Source: Vibrio amylolyticus (GTDB taxonomy: Bacteria; Pseudomonadota; Gammaproteobacteria; Enterobacterales; Vibrionaceae). Taken from it: a stretch of 64,000 nt of DNA. Below, in pieces: positions 1 to 8,614 of the stretch (the stretch's first letter is position 1; each line of letters begins with the position of its first letter). The notes beneath the pieces were generated by a model. That model was not told where the DNA came from. It worked only from the letters and a program-made list of their open reading frames with translations, and made no database searches. The DNA lies in assembly GCF_023145695.1 (NCBI RefSeq), contig NZ_JAJHVV010000004.1:186001-250000 (forward strand), given 5' to 3'. A program made the translations under genes and the position numbers.

Positions 1-52
1 GAGCTTCTCGCGTAATGGCTTTCCATACCTTCTTTTTTTCACAGTGTTTCAT
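1..52 (-). CDS. cysE: Serine O-acetyltransferase, 5' end only
   Basis: Only the first 17 codons lie in the window, reading leftward from an ATG at 52-50; the peptide is MKHCEKKKVWKAITREA. This matches the N-terminus of Vibrio CysE, which makes O-acetylserine from serine and acetyl-CoA for cysteine synthesis. Its place directly after gpsA on the same strand agrees with the gammaproteobacterial order secB-gpsA-cysE. The call rests on this short peptide plus synteny; the rest of the gene is outside the window. Confidence 0.75.
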   Translation of the reverse strand, partial: MKHCEKKKVWKAITREA

Positions 53-118
53 TAATCAATCCCTATTCCTAAGCGAACGTCTTTTTTGTCTTAATCAATC
101 CGATGACAAAAATCGCCT

Positions 119-1156
119 CTATTTCCCTTCAGACTTCTTATCTCTAGCCAGCAAATCTTGCGCTGCTAAGCGTGCATCTTTCCCTTGATACAGTACTTGG
201 TAGATTTGGTCAACAATTGGCATCTCTACGCCCATTCGTCCCGCTAACATCCATACCTCTTTGGTGTTGCGATAACCTTCCACCACCTGACCAATCTCTT
301 CTTGCGCGAGATCGACATCCTTGCCTTCACCCAAAGCTAAACCAAAGCGGCGATTACGAGATTGGTTATCAGTACAAGTTAGCACCAAGTCACCTAGCCC
401 TGCCATACCCATGAACGTTTCAGGTTGCGCCCCAAGAGCTACACCTAGACGCGTCATTTCAGCAAGACCACGAGTGATTAATGCAGTACGAGCGTTTGCA
501 CCAAAGCCGATGCCATCAGACATGCCCGCACCAATGGCAATCACGTTCTTCACTGCGCCGCCAAGCTGCATGCCGGTAAAGTCGCTGTTAGCGTATACAC
601 GGAAGGTTTTGCTACAGTGAATCTTCTCTTGAAGATCAGCAACAAACTCAGCATCAGGTGAAGCAACAGAGATAGCCGTTGGCATCCCCATAGCCAGTTC
701 TTTCGCAAAGGTTGGTCCTGATAACACAGCTAATGAATAGCCTTCACCCAAAACTTCATGAGCCACTTCCTTTAATAGACGTCCCGTTTCTGGTTCAAGA
801 CCTTTGGTTGCCCAGCAGATACGAGTATCTTCACGAAGATGAGGTTTAACGCTACCAAGTACAATTCCAAACACATGGCTTGGTACGACAACCAGAAGAT
901 CGCGACTTGCTTGAACCGCTTTTTCGACATCTGACTCGACAATTAAGCTCTCTGGGAAATCGATACCTGGTAGGAACTCATGATTAGCACGATCCGCTTC
1001 TAATTGTGCCATGTGCTTAGGTTCATGACCCCAGATAACAACGTTAGCACCGTTTCGAGCAAGAGAAATAGCCAAAGAGGTACCGTAAGAACCCGCACCG
1101 ATAACGGTCATGGCGATCTCTTTTCCATACGCATTATTTACTTTTGAATCTGTCAT
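119..1156 (-). CDS. gpsA: Glycerol-3-phosphate dehydrogenase [NAD(P)+]
   Basis: Cytosolic enzyme that reduces dihydroxyacetone phosphate to sn-glycerol-3-phosphate, the backbone of phospholipids. The 345-residue protein has an N-terminal Rossmann motif ([10 protein letters not shown], about residues 20-29), the conserved WATKGLE segment, and the central [13 protein letters not shown] block around the catalytic lysine. Length is normal for the family. It lies between secB and cysE, but a strong hairpin in front of it (1313-1357) suggests it is transcribed at least partly apart from yibN-secB. Confidence 0.96.
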   Translation of the reverse strand: MTDSKVNNAYGKEIAMTVIGAGSYGTSLAISLARNGANVVIWGHEPKHMAQLEADRANHEFLPGIDFPESLIVESDVEKAVQASRDLLVVVPSHVFGIVLGSVKPHLREDTRICWATKGLEPETGRLLKEVAHEVLGEGYSLAVLSGPTFAKELAMGMPTAISVASPDAEFVADLQEKIHCSKTFRVYANSDFTGMQLGGAVKNVIAIGAGMSDGIGFGANARTALITRGLAEMTRLGVALGAQPETFMGMAGLGDLVLTCTDNQSRNRRFGLALGEGKDVDLAQEEIGQVVEGYRNTKEVWMLAGRMGVEMPIVDQIYQVLYQGKDARLAAQDLLARDKKSEGK

Positions 1157-1312
1157 TACTTTGCCCGATTATCTTTAGTTTTCTAAAAAAGAAAGTGTGT
1201 AGAAAGGTGGTTTACTTAAAAAGTGGCTTATAAAAAGTGTCTACTCGTAAAGCTTCAAAACACTTTGTATAAACAACATTTGGATTATCTAGTAAAGCTC
1301 AACCATTCTAAA

Positions 1313-1357
1313 CAAAAAATGCACATCGCATCGTTTTAATTTGATGCTTTGTGCATT
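1313..1357 (-). terminator. Intrinsic terminator after secB
   Basis: On the minus strand an interrupted stem (8 bp plus 5 bp, arms 1318-1332 and 1343-1357) is followed by a run of six U. It lies about 85 bp past the secB stop and about 155 bp before the gpsA start, so it would end yibN-secB transcripts. Confidence 0.75.
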
Positions 1358-1442
1358 CTTTTCAATACGTCATCAAACAAACGTATTTTCACCATCATCG
1401 CCACTACAATCCAGTTATAGCAGCGACTATTAGGCGATTCGA

Positions 1443-1913
1443 TTAAGCCTCTGTAGAAGCTTCGCCGTCTTTAGCTTGTTGCTGAAGGTAGTTCATGAAC
1501 AATGCATCAAAGTTAACTGGTGCAAGGTTTAGTTGAGGGAACGTACCTTTAACCACTAGGCTAGAAATTGTTTCACGAGCGTATGGGAACAAGATGTTCG
1601 GGCAGAATGCGCCTAGACAATGTGCAAGTTGACCCGCTTCCATGTTTCCAGCAGTGAAGATACCACCTTGCTGTACTTCACATAAGAATGCTGTGTCGTC
1701 TGCGTTCTTAACCGTTACCGTTAAACGTAGAACCACTTCGTAAGTGCCTTCACCAAGCTCACGGCTTTGCGTATCTAGGTCAAGCTTAACATCTGGCTTC
1801 CACTCTTTTTGAAACATTACTGGTGAGTTCGGCGCTTCAAAAGAGATGTCTTTTAGGAAGATACGTTGGATAGCGAAATCTTGTGCTTGTTCTTGTGGTG
1901 CTGCTTCAGCCAT
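1443..1913 (-). CDS. secB: Protein-export chaperone SecB
   Basis: Cytosolic tetrameric chaperone that keeps preproteins unfolded and hands them to SecA. I place the start at the ATG at 1913 (MAEAAPQEQ), giving 156 residues, the usual SecB length. An AAGGA ribosome site lies about 9 nt upstream; a longer frame starting at 1976 would add 21 residues not found in the family. The [15 protein letters not shown] N-terminal strand and the [19 protein letters not shown] segment are typical. The C-terminal tail is Ala/Glu-rich. Upstream neighbour yibN is on the same strand, as in E. coli. Confidence 0.96.
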   Translation of the reverse strand: MAEAAPQEQAQDFAIQRIFLKDISFEAPNSPVMFQKEWKPDVKLDLDTQSRELGEGTYEVVLRLTVTVKNADDTAFLCEVQQGGIFTAGNMEAGQLAHCLGAFCPNILFPYARETISSLVVKGTFPQLNLAPVNFDALFMNYLQQQAKDGEASTEA

Positions 1914-2085
1914 GTTGGAAATCCTTAAATTCGGGTAATTAATTCTGTCATTGAGACTAACCGAGGGATGTGACATTGCGTAATCAAATCTGCAGTTTCG
2001 TGGAAACTATCACATCTCTATGCGATAAGTGCTGCCAATTTAGGCAACACTCAATCAAGCAAGGCTTGCTATAACTAAGTTGAGC

Positions 2086-2520
2086 TTACTTTTTACCACG
2101 AACAAGCGGTAAGTTAGCATCACTCCAACCAGCTAAACCATTCTTAAGAAGGTTTACATTTTCAAAGCCAGCTTTAGCAAGTAGGTTAGCGCTCTCTGCT
2201 GCTGTTTGACCTGTCTTACATACCACAATGATTGGGTTAGATTTGTACTTTTCAAGGCTGCTTAAGTTACCCGCTTTGATATCTGACGGTAAAATGTGAA
2301 CTGCGTCAGTAATGTGGCCCTTTTTGAACTCATCTTTAGAGCGAATATCAACCACAACGCCATCTTCACGATTCATCAGTAGCGTTACTTCACCCGCGGT
2401 AATCTCTTTATAAGCTGCGGTTGCTGCTTTTACAAAGCTCATAATTAAAGCGATAAAAAGACCTACCCATACCAAAGATAGGATCATATTTTGTTGGAAA
2501 AAATCGGTATATTCTTGCAT
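2086..2520 (-). CDS. yibN: Membrane-anchored rhodanese-like protein YibN
   Basis: The 144-residue protein has one N-terminal transmembrane helix (about residues 13-32) followed by a single rhodanese domain. The active-site loop reads VVCKTGQTA, with the cysteine that would carry a persulfide. YibN family proteins are inner-membrane proteins encoded upstream of secB in many gammaproteobacteria. The sulfur acceptor is not known from sequence. It is probably co-transcribed with secB; the 172-bp gap contains small inverted repeats but no clear terminator. Confidence 0.9.
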   Translation of the reverse strand: MQEYTDFFQQNMILSLVWVGLFIALIMSFVKAATAAYKEITAGEVTLLMNREDGVVVDIRSKDEFKKGHITDAVHILPSDIKAGNLSSLEKYKSNPIIVVCKTGQTAAESANLLAKAGFENVNLLKNGLAGWSDANLPLVRGKK

Positions 2521-2603
2521 ATCCTGCGCTCTTACTGTTTAGGGCTTAAAATTCAGTCAGGAGTATAGCGAGGAAGCGACAAAGAGGCTAGTGAGTATAG
2601 GCT

Positions 2604-3317
2604 TCAATTGCAACTAGACGTGAAGTCAACAAGCTCTGCTCGGCCATTTAATAGAAAACCATGATAACGCGCCTCTACAATTTGATAATCCAGCCTAGGT
2701 GAGTAGTAGTAGGTAATCTTATCCGCTCCGCTCTGCTTAACTGGAATAACGTCCATATCGCCCCATCTTTCGTACTCTCTCACTTGAGATGCCAATACCT
2801 CATATTGGTATGCTTCTATACCATCCGACGCCTGACGCACCAAAGAGAAGCTCTTTTTCTGATCGATTAGATTCTGCCTTATCTGCATGGTGATGGTATC
2901 AATATCGCGAAGTGGTTCATCATCGCTCTCATATCGATGCTCTTCACCGTTAAGCATCACTAAGGAATGGTTAACAGAGTTAGGAAAAGAGACCAACATG
3001 TCACGCTTACGAAAGCCGGTGACCTTTTGATGGAAAGATTGAGTCAACCACACCCCCTCTTCTAAGACCATTTCAGAGCTTTGGGTATACGATGATCCAA
3101 TACCTAAAATACTTGCACGGCTTCGGCTTTTGGCAGTGACTACCTCAGCTAGCCATTGCTCATTTTTTCTCATGTAGCCAGTGCTAATGCCGGATAGGTA
3201 GAGGTTATATTCTAGTACCTTGATACACAGAGATACTGCTGTCGCATTTGCTGAAAATGAAGTACCAAAGAAAAGCACGAAAAAAACAAACTGCATTAGT
3301 AGTAAGCGTAACGACAT
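2604..3317 (-). CDS. DUF3108-like periplasmic protein
   Basis: The protein has a hydrophobic N-terminal signal sequence (MSLRLLLMQFVFFVLFF... ending near SANA) and about 210 mature residues rich in beta-strand-like patterns (YNLYLSGISTGYM, ITYYYSPRLDYQIVEARY). This resembles the DUF3108 group of periplasmic proteins of unknown function. I prefer the start at 3317 because it begins the signal peptide; a frame from 3416 adds 33 polar residues in front of it. Neither start has a strong ribosome site. It is transcribed divergently from the yjbEFGH-like operon and may share the palindromic control region between them. Confidence 0.6.
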   Translation of the reverse strand: MSLRLLLMQFVFFVLFFGTSFSANATAVSLCIKVLEYNLYLSGISTGYMRKNEQWLAEVVTAKSRSRASILGIGSSYTQSSEMVLEEGVWLTQSFHQKVTGFRKRDMLVSFPNSVNHSLVMLNGEEHRYESDDEPLRDIDTITMQIRQNLIDQKKSFSLVRQASDGIEAYQYEVLASQVREYERWGDMDVIPVKQSGADKITYYYSPRLDYQIVEARYHGFLLNGRAELVDFTSSCN

Positions 3318-3455
3318 AAACACGTCAGGTATCGCCTTCAAATATTGAGAATCGTTCAAAGTCGCTATATTACCCCCTATTCCTTTTCTCTTCTTAAGAA
3401 TCGAGATCCACACCAACCTTATACTTATCTAGATATACCTATTTTGAAACACTAA

Positions 3456-3493
3456 ACGAATTTGATATTCAATACAGTGAATACTCAATTCGT
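3456..3493. promoter_or_regulatory. Nested inverted repeat, candidate operator of the yjbE-like operon
   Basis: The 38-bp stretch is symmetric: ACGAATT, 3 bp, TATTCA, 6 bp, TGAATA, 3 bp, AATTCGT. Both arm pairs are perfect and equally spaced around one centre. Two copies of TACATTTTAA follow at 3494-3503 and 3520-3529, 26 bp apart. The position between divergent genes, 116 bp before the yjbE-like start, fits a regulator binding site. The protein that binds it is unknown. Confidence 0.5.
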
Positions 3494-3608
3494 TACATTT
3501 TAATACGCACTATTACTTTTACATTTTAACTACCATTAAATAGACTTTCCTTGTGTGTAAGTTTTTTATACACCTTGGTAAGAATGATTGAATGTTCAAG
3601 GAATCATT

Positions 3609-3845
3609 ATGAAGAAATCAGCTATTGCGCTATTGACGACTATCGCTTTCAGCGGTGCTGTAGTAGCAGCTGAAACGACAACAACTGCTGCCGCTGCTGG
3701 TAGTACTGAAGCTGCCGCTGCTGCCGCTGTTGGTACTGTAGCACCTACAGCTGTTGCAGTAACTGGCGCTCTTGTGGCTGGTGTTGTTGTTGCAGCAAGT
3801 AACTCAGGTTCAGGCACATCGACAACTGTTACAGCGACTCGTTAA
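3609..3845 (+). CDS. YjbE/GfcA-like small secreted Ala/Thr/Gly-rich protein
   Basis: A 78-residue protein with a signal peptide (MKKSAIALLTTIAFSGAVVAA) and a low-complexity Ala/Thr/Val/Gly mature part ending in STTVTATR. It matches E. coli YjbE in size, composition and position as first gene before yjbFGH. Start at 3609 has an AAGGAA site 7-8 nt upstream; an upstream in-frame codon at 3588 lacks one and would bury the signal peptide. The function of YjbE proteins is not established; the operon is linked to exopolysaccharide production. A strong terminator follows, so this gene is probably expressed more than the rest of the operon. Confidence 0.75.
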   Translation: MKKSAIALLTTIAFSGAVVAAETTTTAAAAGSTEAAAAAAVGTVAPTAVAVTGALVAGVVVAASNSGSGTSTTVTATR

Positions 3846-3856
3846 TCTGAACCATT

Positions 3857-3883
3857 AAAACAACCGCTTCGGCGGTTGTTTTT
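3857..3883 (+). terminator. Intrinsic terminator between yjbE-like and yjbF-like genes
   Basis: A 7-bp GC-rich stem (CAACCGC/GCGGTTG) is closed by a C(TTCG)G tetraloop, extended by A-U pairs and followed by five T. Because the next gene starts 29 bp later with no obvious promoter between, it probably acts as a partial terminator (attenuator) within the operon. Confidence 0.85.
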
Positions 3884-3911
3884 CGTATACCTATTTAAGA
3901 ATATTTTCCGC

Positions 3912-4601
3912 ATGAAAATCGCACTACGGCTCATCACTCTTTTACCTTTTACTTTTCTATTAGGTTGCACACAAAACGCACAAGATCTATCTGATTCTTT
4001 TTCTCTTGCTTTATTTGGCCATAACTCCCCAACGCTAACGCAAGAAAATGTAAATAGCATTCCATACGCCAGTAAAATTATTGAGTATGGTGACAACTCA
4101 AAAGCACTCATCGTTTTAGCTTGGGTTGAAGCAGGGTCCAATGATGCACCTAATACTCTCAAGTGGTTATCCGCAAGCAATGAGATGGTGGTAACTCAAG
4201 CCGGTCGAATAACAAAGACAGCAAACTTTCCTAATTCAAATCTGATAGCCCTTCAATCTGAAAAGCGAGACCCGCTTGCTCGTGGCCTTCACTTATCAAC
4301 CACGCCACACCACTGGTCATATACCATTTCTTGGCATCCGGGCTACCACATTCAGTATGAGGCTCAATCTCGTTTCAAGGTGTTAGGAGAAGTAGAAAAG
4401 CAACTTCCCTTCGAAACAAAAACCTTACTGCATATAGAAGAAGTAGTATCAATACCAGTCATTGAATATCAATCGAGTAATCACTACTGGCTTGATCCTG
4501 AATCAGGAAAGGTCATTGCCAGTGAGCAGACGATAATTCCTAATGGCGTCACCATTAAACTTTCGACTGGGAAGTCATACCAGCAGGAGGTAATTCAATG
4601 A
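3912..4601 (+). CDS. yjbF: YjbF/GfcB-family lipoprotein
   Basis: A 229-residue lipoprotein: the signal ends in a lipobox LLGC with the lipidated Cys at residue 19. The body matches the YjbF/GfcB family, outer-membrane lipoproteins of exopolysaccharide and group-4 capsule operons. The start at 3912 is chosen because it gives a normal-length signal peptide; an in-frame codon at 3876 would add 12 hydrophobic residues and overlap the preceding terminator. The stop overlaps the next start by 4 nt (ATGA), so translation is probably coupled. Confidence 0.85.
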   Translation: MKIALRLITLLPFTFLLGCTQNAQDLSDSFSLALFGHNSPTLTQENVNSIPYASKIIEYGDNSKALIVLAWVEAGSNDAPNTLKWLSASNEMVVTQAGRITKTANFPNSNLIALQSEKRDPLARGLHLSTTPHHWSYTISWHPGYHIQYEAQSRFKVLGEVEKQLPFETKTLLHIEEVVSIPVIEYQSSNHYWLDPESGKVIASEQTIIPNGVTIKLSTGKSYQQEVIQ

Positions 4602-5374
4602 ACAAGCTTTTAACTTCTTGGCTTATTAATCTCATTATCATATTAAGCGCTACAGGCTACGCTATTGCATCTGAAACTACCATTACAGTCCAACACAGTA
4701 ATAAACAGCCTATTTCCATCACATTTGAACACGCACCAAGGGTTGACTCAGCCATATTAACGGCCACCAACCACCATCACCTTAGCTTGATGGATATCGA
4801 TTGGCTACAGTCGAAGTTATTTGATAACACAGCTCCTTTTAGCTTAAAAGGAGAAACCCTAAGCTCTATTCGAGAACAAGAAGCTAGAGCTAAAGGCAAA
4901 GATAAACCTTACTGGCAAGCGCTCTCTACACAATTTCAAGAGTGGCACTTTTCAGCCAGAGTAATGACTCCCCTCGACCCAGATACAACTCGATTAGATG
5001 TGAATAAGAACCCACGTCTAAGAGGGCAGTATCAGTTATATCTTCGTGACATAAGTGCCGAACCGACAATTAACGTCTTAGGATATGTTAAGCAGCCTAG
5101 AACACTGCCTTGGTACCCTAGAAAAAGTGCGGTGGATTACTTAGAAATTACTAAACCTATCAGTAGCAGCCATAGCTCCGTGTGGGTAATTCAGCCTGAC
5201 GGCCAAGCATTTGAATACCCTATCGCCTATTGGAATTATCAATTTCATAATATCGCACCAGGAGCGATCATTTATGTGCCAATGCCACTCAATTTAGTAG
5301 GCAACAAAAGCACGACGAACAAAGACACCAACCAGTTAGTTATAGAACTATTAACGCACAAACTCCCATTATGA
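4598..5374 (+). CDS. yjbG: YjbG/GfcC-family periplasmic capsule protein
   Basis: The 258-residue protein has a signal peptide (first 24 residues, ending AIA) and a periplasmic domain with the family segment YLRDISAEPTINVLGYVKQP, followed by YVPMP near the C-terminus. GfcC proteins are periplasmic and carry SLBB/ubiquitin-like folds similar to those of Wza, so a role near the export channel is likely. A perfect AGGAGG site precedes the start. It overlaps yjbF and yjbH by 4 nt on each side, showing a tightly coupled operon. Confidence 0.87.
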   Translation: MNKLLTSWLINLIIILSATGYAIASETTITVQHSNKQPISITFEHAPRVDSAILTATNHHHLSLMDIDWLQSKLFDNTAPFSLKGETLSSIREQEARAKGKDKPYWQALSTQFQEWHFSARVMTPLDPDTTRLDVNKNPRLRGQYQLYLRDISAEPTINVLGYVKQPRTLPWYPRKSAVDYLEITKPISSSHSSVWVIQPDGQAFEYPIAYWNYQFHNIAPGAIIYVPMPLNLVGNKSTTNKDTNQLVIELLTHKLPL

Positions 5375-7560
5375 AGAAACTCATGGATTCAAGTTCACTC
5401 CGCTGGTTAACACCTCTTGGAGCTCTAAGTTACGTACTCTCGTCTCCGCTTATTGCTGACGAATTTAGCCCTCCAAAATTGAAACACTCCTACACTGATT
5501 TTGGTGGTGTAGGATTAATTCAAATGCCATCAGCGCGTATGATGCCCGAGGGGGAGTTTAGTGCGGCCGCAACCAATAATGATGAGTATCTGCATTACAC
5601 AGCTACCCTCCAGCTATTTCCTTGGTTAGAGGCCACAATTCGATACACTCAAGTTCACGATTTACTGTACAGCTCTGATCCTGGTTTTAGTGGTAAAACG
5701 AAATACACTGATAAATCGATGGATGCCAAAGTACGCTTAATTGAAGAGAGCTACTGGTTGCCTGAGCTATCTGTTGGCTTCCGAGATTTTGGTGGCACAG
5801 GCCTTTTTGATGGTGAGTTTGTTGCGGCAAGTAAACACATTGGCCCCGTAGATCTAACATTAGGTGTTGGCTGGGGCTATTTAGGCAACAGAGCAAACCT
5901 AGCTGGGGACAAATCACTCTCCGTTGATTGTGGGCGCGATACCGTTACACAAGGCCGTGGTGGTTTGGTTAATGGTGAAAGGTTTTTTTCCGGTTGTGTG
6001 TCTTTGTTTGGTGGAATGGAATACCAAACTCCACATGAACCACTGCGCCTAAAAGTAGAATACGACGGTAACGACTACAACAGTGACTTTCCTTCTACTC
6101 GCGGGGGCATTGACATGACCCCAGCGACACCTTGGAACTTCGGTTTGGTTTACGGGTTAACCGATTGGGCTGATCTTCGCTTAAGTTACGAACGTGGTGA
6201 TACTTTTACCGCAGGAATCACTATGGCTACTAACCTTTCTAGCCTCAAACCAAACTGGGTAGACCAACCAAGGCCGAGTTATCAACCTGTAGACAGAAAA
6301 AAAGAGTTAACAGATAAAGAGTGGAATGAGCTTACTTCTGAAGTTGCGCAAGTTGCGGGATATAACGAACTAACCATCTATCATGATGACGACGCCGTTA
6401 TCATCGAAGGTGAACCAGTTAAATACCGAGACCCAAACGAAGCACACCATAGAGCCGCCTTAGCTCTAGCTAACTCAGGTATTGATGCAAACCGCTATCA
6501 CATTATTGATACTGCACATCACCAACCTATGCAAGAGACTGTCATCAATGCAAACGCGTTTAAACGAGTAGCTGATAACGACTATCCTGACTCCAACTTT
6601 AAGGATGCTAGTTACACAAAAGGTTCAACCGTTGAGGGGCACAATACGAAATCAAGCATTAACGAACCCTTCTACTATGGCTTTTCACCAGTACTCCAGC
6701 AATCCATTGGGGGTTCTGAAAATTTTTACCTATACGCCGTTGGTGTTAGTGCTGATGCAAGCTATGAACTTGGTTCAAACTGGCGAGCCTCTGGCAGCCT
6801 CTATGCAAACCTCTTTGATAACTATGATAAATATAAATATACCGTGCCACCTGATGGAACCGATCTAAAGCGAGTTCGAACTCTATCCCGTCAATACTAC
6901 GACCAGTTTTTGCGTGTCGATAACCTGCAACTGACTCACTTTGACCGTTTTCAGGATAGCATTTATACCCAAGCTTATGGCGGCTACTTAGAAGCGATGT
7001 TTGCCGGTGTCGGTACTGAGCTTATGTATCGACCATTTGGAAAAAACTGGGCAATCGGCGCAGATATTAACTATGTAATTCAGAGAGATCCGGATTCAAC
7101 CTTTGGTTTATTTACAGAAGAGCGCCATTTAGATGAACAAACCGGTCGATACTACAGTGTTCAAACCGGAACCTTTACAGGTCATGCAACTCTGTATTGG
7201 CAACCTAAATTTTGGTCTCTGATTGACAATACGTTACTTAAAGCCAGTGCAGGCCAGTATCTAACAGAAGATATAGGCATCACACTGGACTATTCTAAAC
7301 AGTTTGATAGTGGCGTCACTGCTGGCGCGTTTATTACCAAAACTAATTTGTCTGCTGAAGAGTTTGGTGAAGGCAGCTACACCAAAGGCTTCTATGTTTC
7401 TATTCCACTGGACCTAATGACAGTGAAACCAAGTCGTGAACGAGCCACGATATCTTGGTTACCTCTCCAACGAGATGGCGGTCAAATGTTAAATCGCAAA
7501 TACCACCTTTACGACACCACAGATATCCGTTCACCGTGGAACACGAAACCCTCAAAATAA
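5371..7560 (+). CDS. yjbH: YjbH/GfcD-family outer-membrane exopolysaccharide protein
   Basis: A 729-residue exported protein with alternating hydrophobic strands typical of outer-membrane beta-barrels. The opening DFGGVGLIQMPSARMMPEGEF is the hallmark of the YjbH family. The C-terminal half (about residues 430-700) is again barrel-like, which fits a two-barrel protein. YjbH proteins are thought to take part in outer-membrane passage or modification of an exopolysaccharide. It is last in the operon; a hairpin at 7585-7611 follows. Confidence 0.87.
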   Translation: MKKLMDSSSLRWLTPLGALSYVLSSPLIADEFSPPKLKHSYTDFGGVGLIQMPSARMMPEGEFSAAATNNDEYLHYTATLQLFPWLEATIRYTQVHDLLYSSDPGFSGKTKYTDKSMDAKVRLIEESYWLPELSVGFRDFGGTGLFDGEFVAASKHIGPVDLTLGVGWGYLGNRANLAGDKSLSVDCGRDTVTQGRGGLVNGERFFSGCVSLFGGMEYQTPHEPLRLKVEYDGNDYNSDFPSTRGGIDMTPATPWNFGLVYGLTDWADLRLSYERGDTFTAGITMATNLSSLKPNWVDQPRPSYQPVDRKKELTDKEWNELTSEVAQVAGYNELTIYHDDDAVIIEGEPVKYRDPNEAHHRAALALANSGIDANRYHIIDTAHHQPMQETVINANAFKRVADNDYPDSNFKDASYTKGSTVEGHNTKSSINEPFYYGFSPVLQQSIGGSENFYLYAVGVSADASYELGSNWRASGSLYANLFDNYDKYKYTVPPDGTDLKRVRTLSRQYYDQFLRVDNLQLTHFDRFQDSIYTQAYGGYLEAMFAGVGTELMYRPFGKNWAIGADINYVIQRDPDSTFGLFTEERHLDEQTGRYYSVQTGTFTGHATLYWQPKFWSLIDNTLLKASAGQYLTEDIGITLDYSKQFDSGVTAGAFITKTNLSAEEFGEGSYTKGFYVSIPLDLMTVKPSRERATISWLPLQRDGGQMLNRKYHLYDTTDIRSPWNTKPSK

Positions 7561-7584
7561 ATGCATAACCTTTTGTGACCCTGC

Positions 7585-7611
7585 TTCAGGGGCGAGTTCT
7601 TCGCTCCTGAA
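7585..7611 (+). terminator. Hairpin after yjbH, weak terminator candidate
   Basis: An 11-bp stem with one G-T wobble and a 5-nt loop lies 24 bp past the yjbH stop. It is not followed by a clear T-run (ACTCTCTCT), so termination would be weak or factor-dependent. Confidence 0.45.
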
Positions 7612-7647
7612 ACTCTCTCTATTGATATTTGACTCAAAATCACAAAT

Positions 7648-7669
7648 CTATTGATAAAATCATAAATAA
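7648..7669. promoter_or_regulatory. LuxR/HapR/SmcR-like quorum-sensing regulator site (candidate)
   Basis: CTATTGATAAAATCATAAAT plus AA agrees at 18 of 22 positions with the palindromic Vibrio master-regulator consensus as I remember it (TTATTGATAAATTTATCAAT plus AA). It lies 147 bp upstream of the lipoprotein gene at 7816. AT-rich intergenic DNA can give such matches by chance. Confidence 0.4.
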
Positions 7670-7815
7670 TCACACTTTCATTACATTTCCATCGCCAATG
7701 TGACGTTAATCATCTATGGTTTCATTAGATATGGAACATCAATAGAAAGAAGAGTGCGCATTCCTTCTCTAAATAATTCAAATATCCGAGACCAATGAGT
7801 CATGGAGGAGAGAAG

Positions 7816-8535
7816 ATGCATACAATTCGAACGATATTTATCGTTATTTTTAGCTCATTGATCTTAGCTGGCTGTGTTCACAGCAATGGTGCAACGACAG
7901 CGGCAATAAAACACCCCGACATTAATTATGAATTCCTCGGCGTCCCTATTCTTTTTCAAGGCTACGGCACGAGCGTTCCTATCAGCAACGAGTTAAGCCT
8001 TACTGCTGCACACGTTGCTTCGCTTAGCTACAACAAGGTTATTGCCTACCACCCACAATGCGATATCGCCCTTATACAATCGGACAATACACTTGATTCT
8101 TTATCTCCGCGTGGATTGGTTTTTCCAGGAGAATCAGTAAAAGCATTTGGAATGGATGCCACTGGAGACGTTATTACCAGTGATGGCATTTATCATCTTG
8201 ACCTAAACTTTGTGAATGACAAAAACTATGCCGAGTGCCCTGCAAGTATTACTGACGCTGCAATACAAGGTGGAATGAGTGGTGGGGGTGCTTACAATGA
8301 AAAAGGGGAATTAGTAGGGATCCTCACGGGGATCGCCGATAAAAGAGACACTCGTCTTCTTTCTGGTGAGCCGTTGGATATTGAACGCTTGAGTATCTTT
8401 GTTCCGACACAATTCCTTGAGCCTTGGTTAAATGAGCATATGACTCGCTACTACCGAGAGAACGTCTCAGTTGCACAATCAACGATACCAAAGAAAACCA
8501 TAAAAACGTTGCCTGAAAAGAAACAGCTTAAGTAA
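7816..8535 (+). CDS. Trypsin-like serine protease lipoprotein
   Basis: A 239-residue protein with a lipobox LAGC (Cys20) and a compact chymotrypsin-fold domain. The catalytic triad is visible: His66 in LTAAHV, Asp83 in CDIALI and Ser155 in GGMSGGGAYN, then the usual GELVGILTG strand. It lacks PDZ domains, unlike DegP/DegS. Start at 7816 has a strong GGAGGAGAGAAG ribosome site, better than an upstream codon at 7795. As a lipoprotein next to the yjb operon it may act in the periplasm or on the cell surface, but the substrate is unknown. The C-terminal tail is Lys-rich. Confidence 0.8.
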   Translation: MHTIRTIFIVIFSSLILAGCVHSNGATTAAIKHPDINYEFLGVPILFQGYGTSVPISNELSLTAAHVASLSYNKVIAYHPQCDIALIQSDNTLDSLSPRGLVFPGESVKAFGMDATGDVITSDGIYHLDLNFVNDKNYAECPASITDAAIQGGMSGGGAYNEKGELVGILTGIADKRDTRLLSGEPLDIERLSIFVPTQFLEPWLNEHMTRYYRENVSVAQSTIPKKTIKTLPEKKQLK

Positions 8536-8558
8536 CCTACATTAACGTTTTTATGTTA

Positions 8559-8589
8559 AAGAAGTGGCTATGCACGGTGGCTACTTCTT
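8559..8589. terminator. Hairpin between convergent genes
   Basis: A 10-bp stem with one wobble pair (AAGAAGTGGC/GCTACTTCTT) sits in the 79-bp gap between the protease lipoprotein and epmA, which converge. U-runs on both sides are short, so it is a moderate bidirectional terminator candidate. Confidence 0.5.
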
Positions 8590-8614
8590 ATCATTCAACT
8601 CACCTTTTCCCACA

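Noticed and set aside
3596..3817. Ala/Thr/Val-rich minus-strand frame opposite the yjbE-like gene
   Set aside because: It is the mirror of a low-complexity Ala-rich coding region; the plus-strand gene has the ribosome site, signal peptide and operon context.
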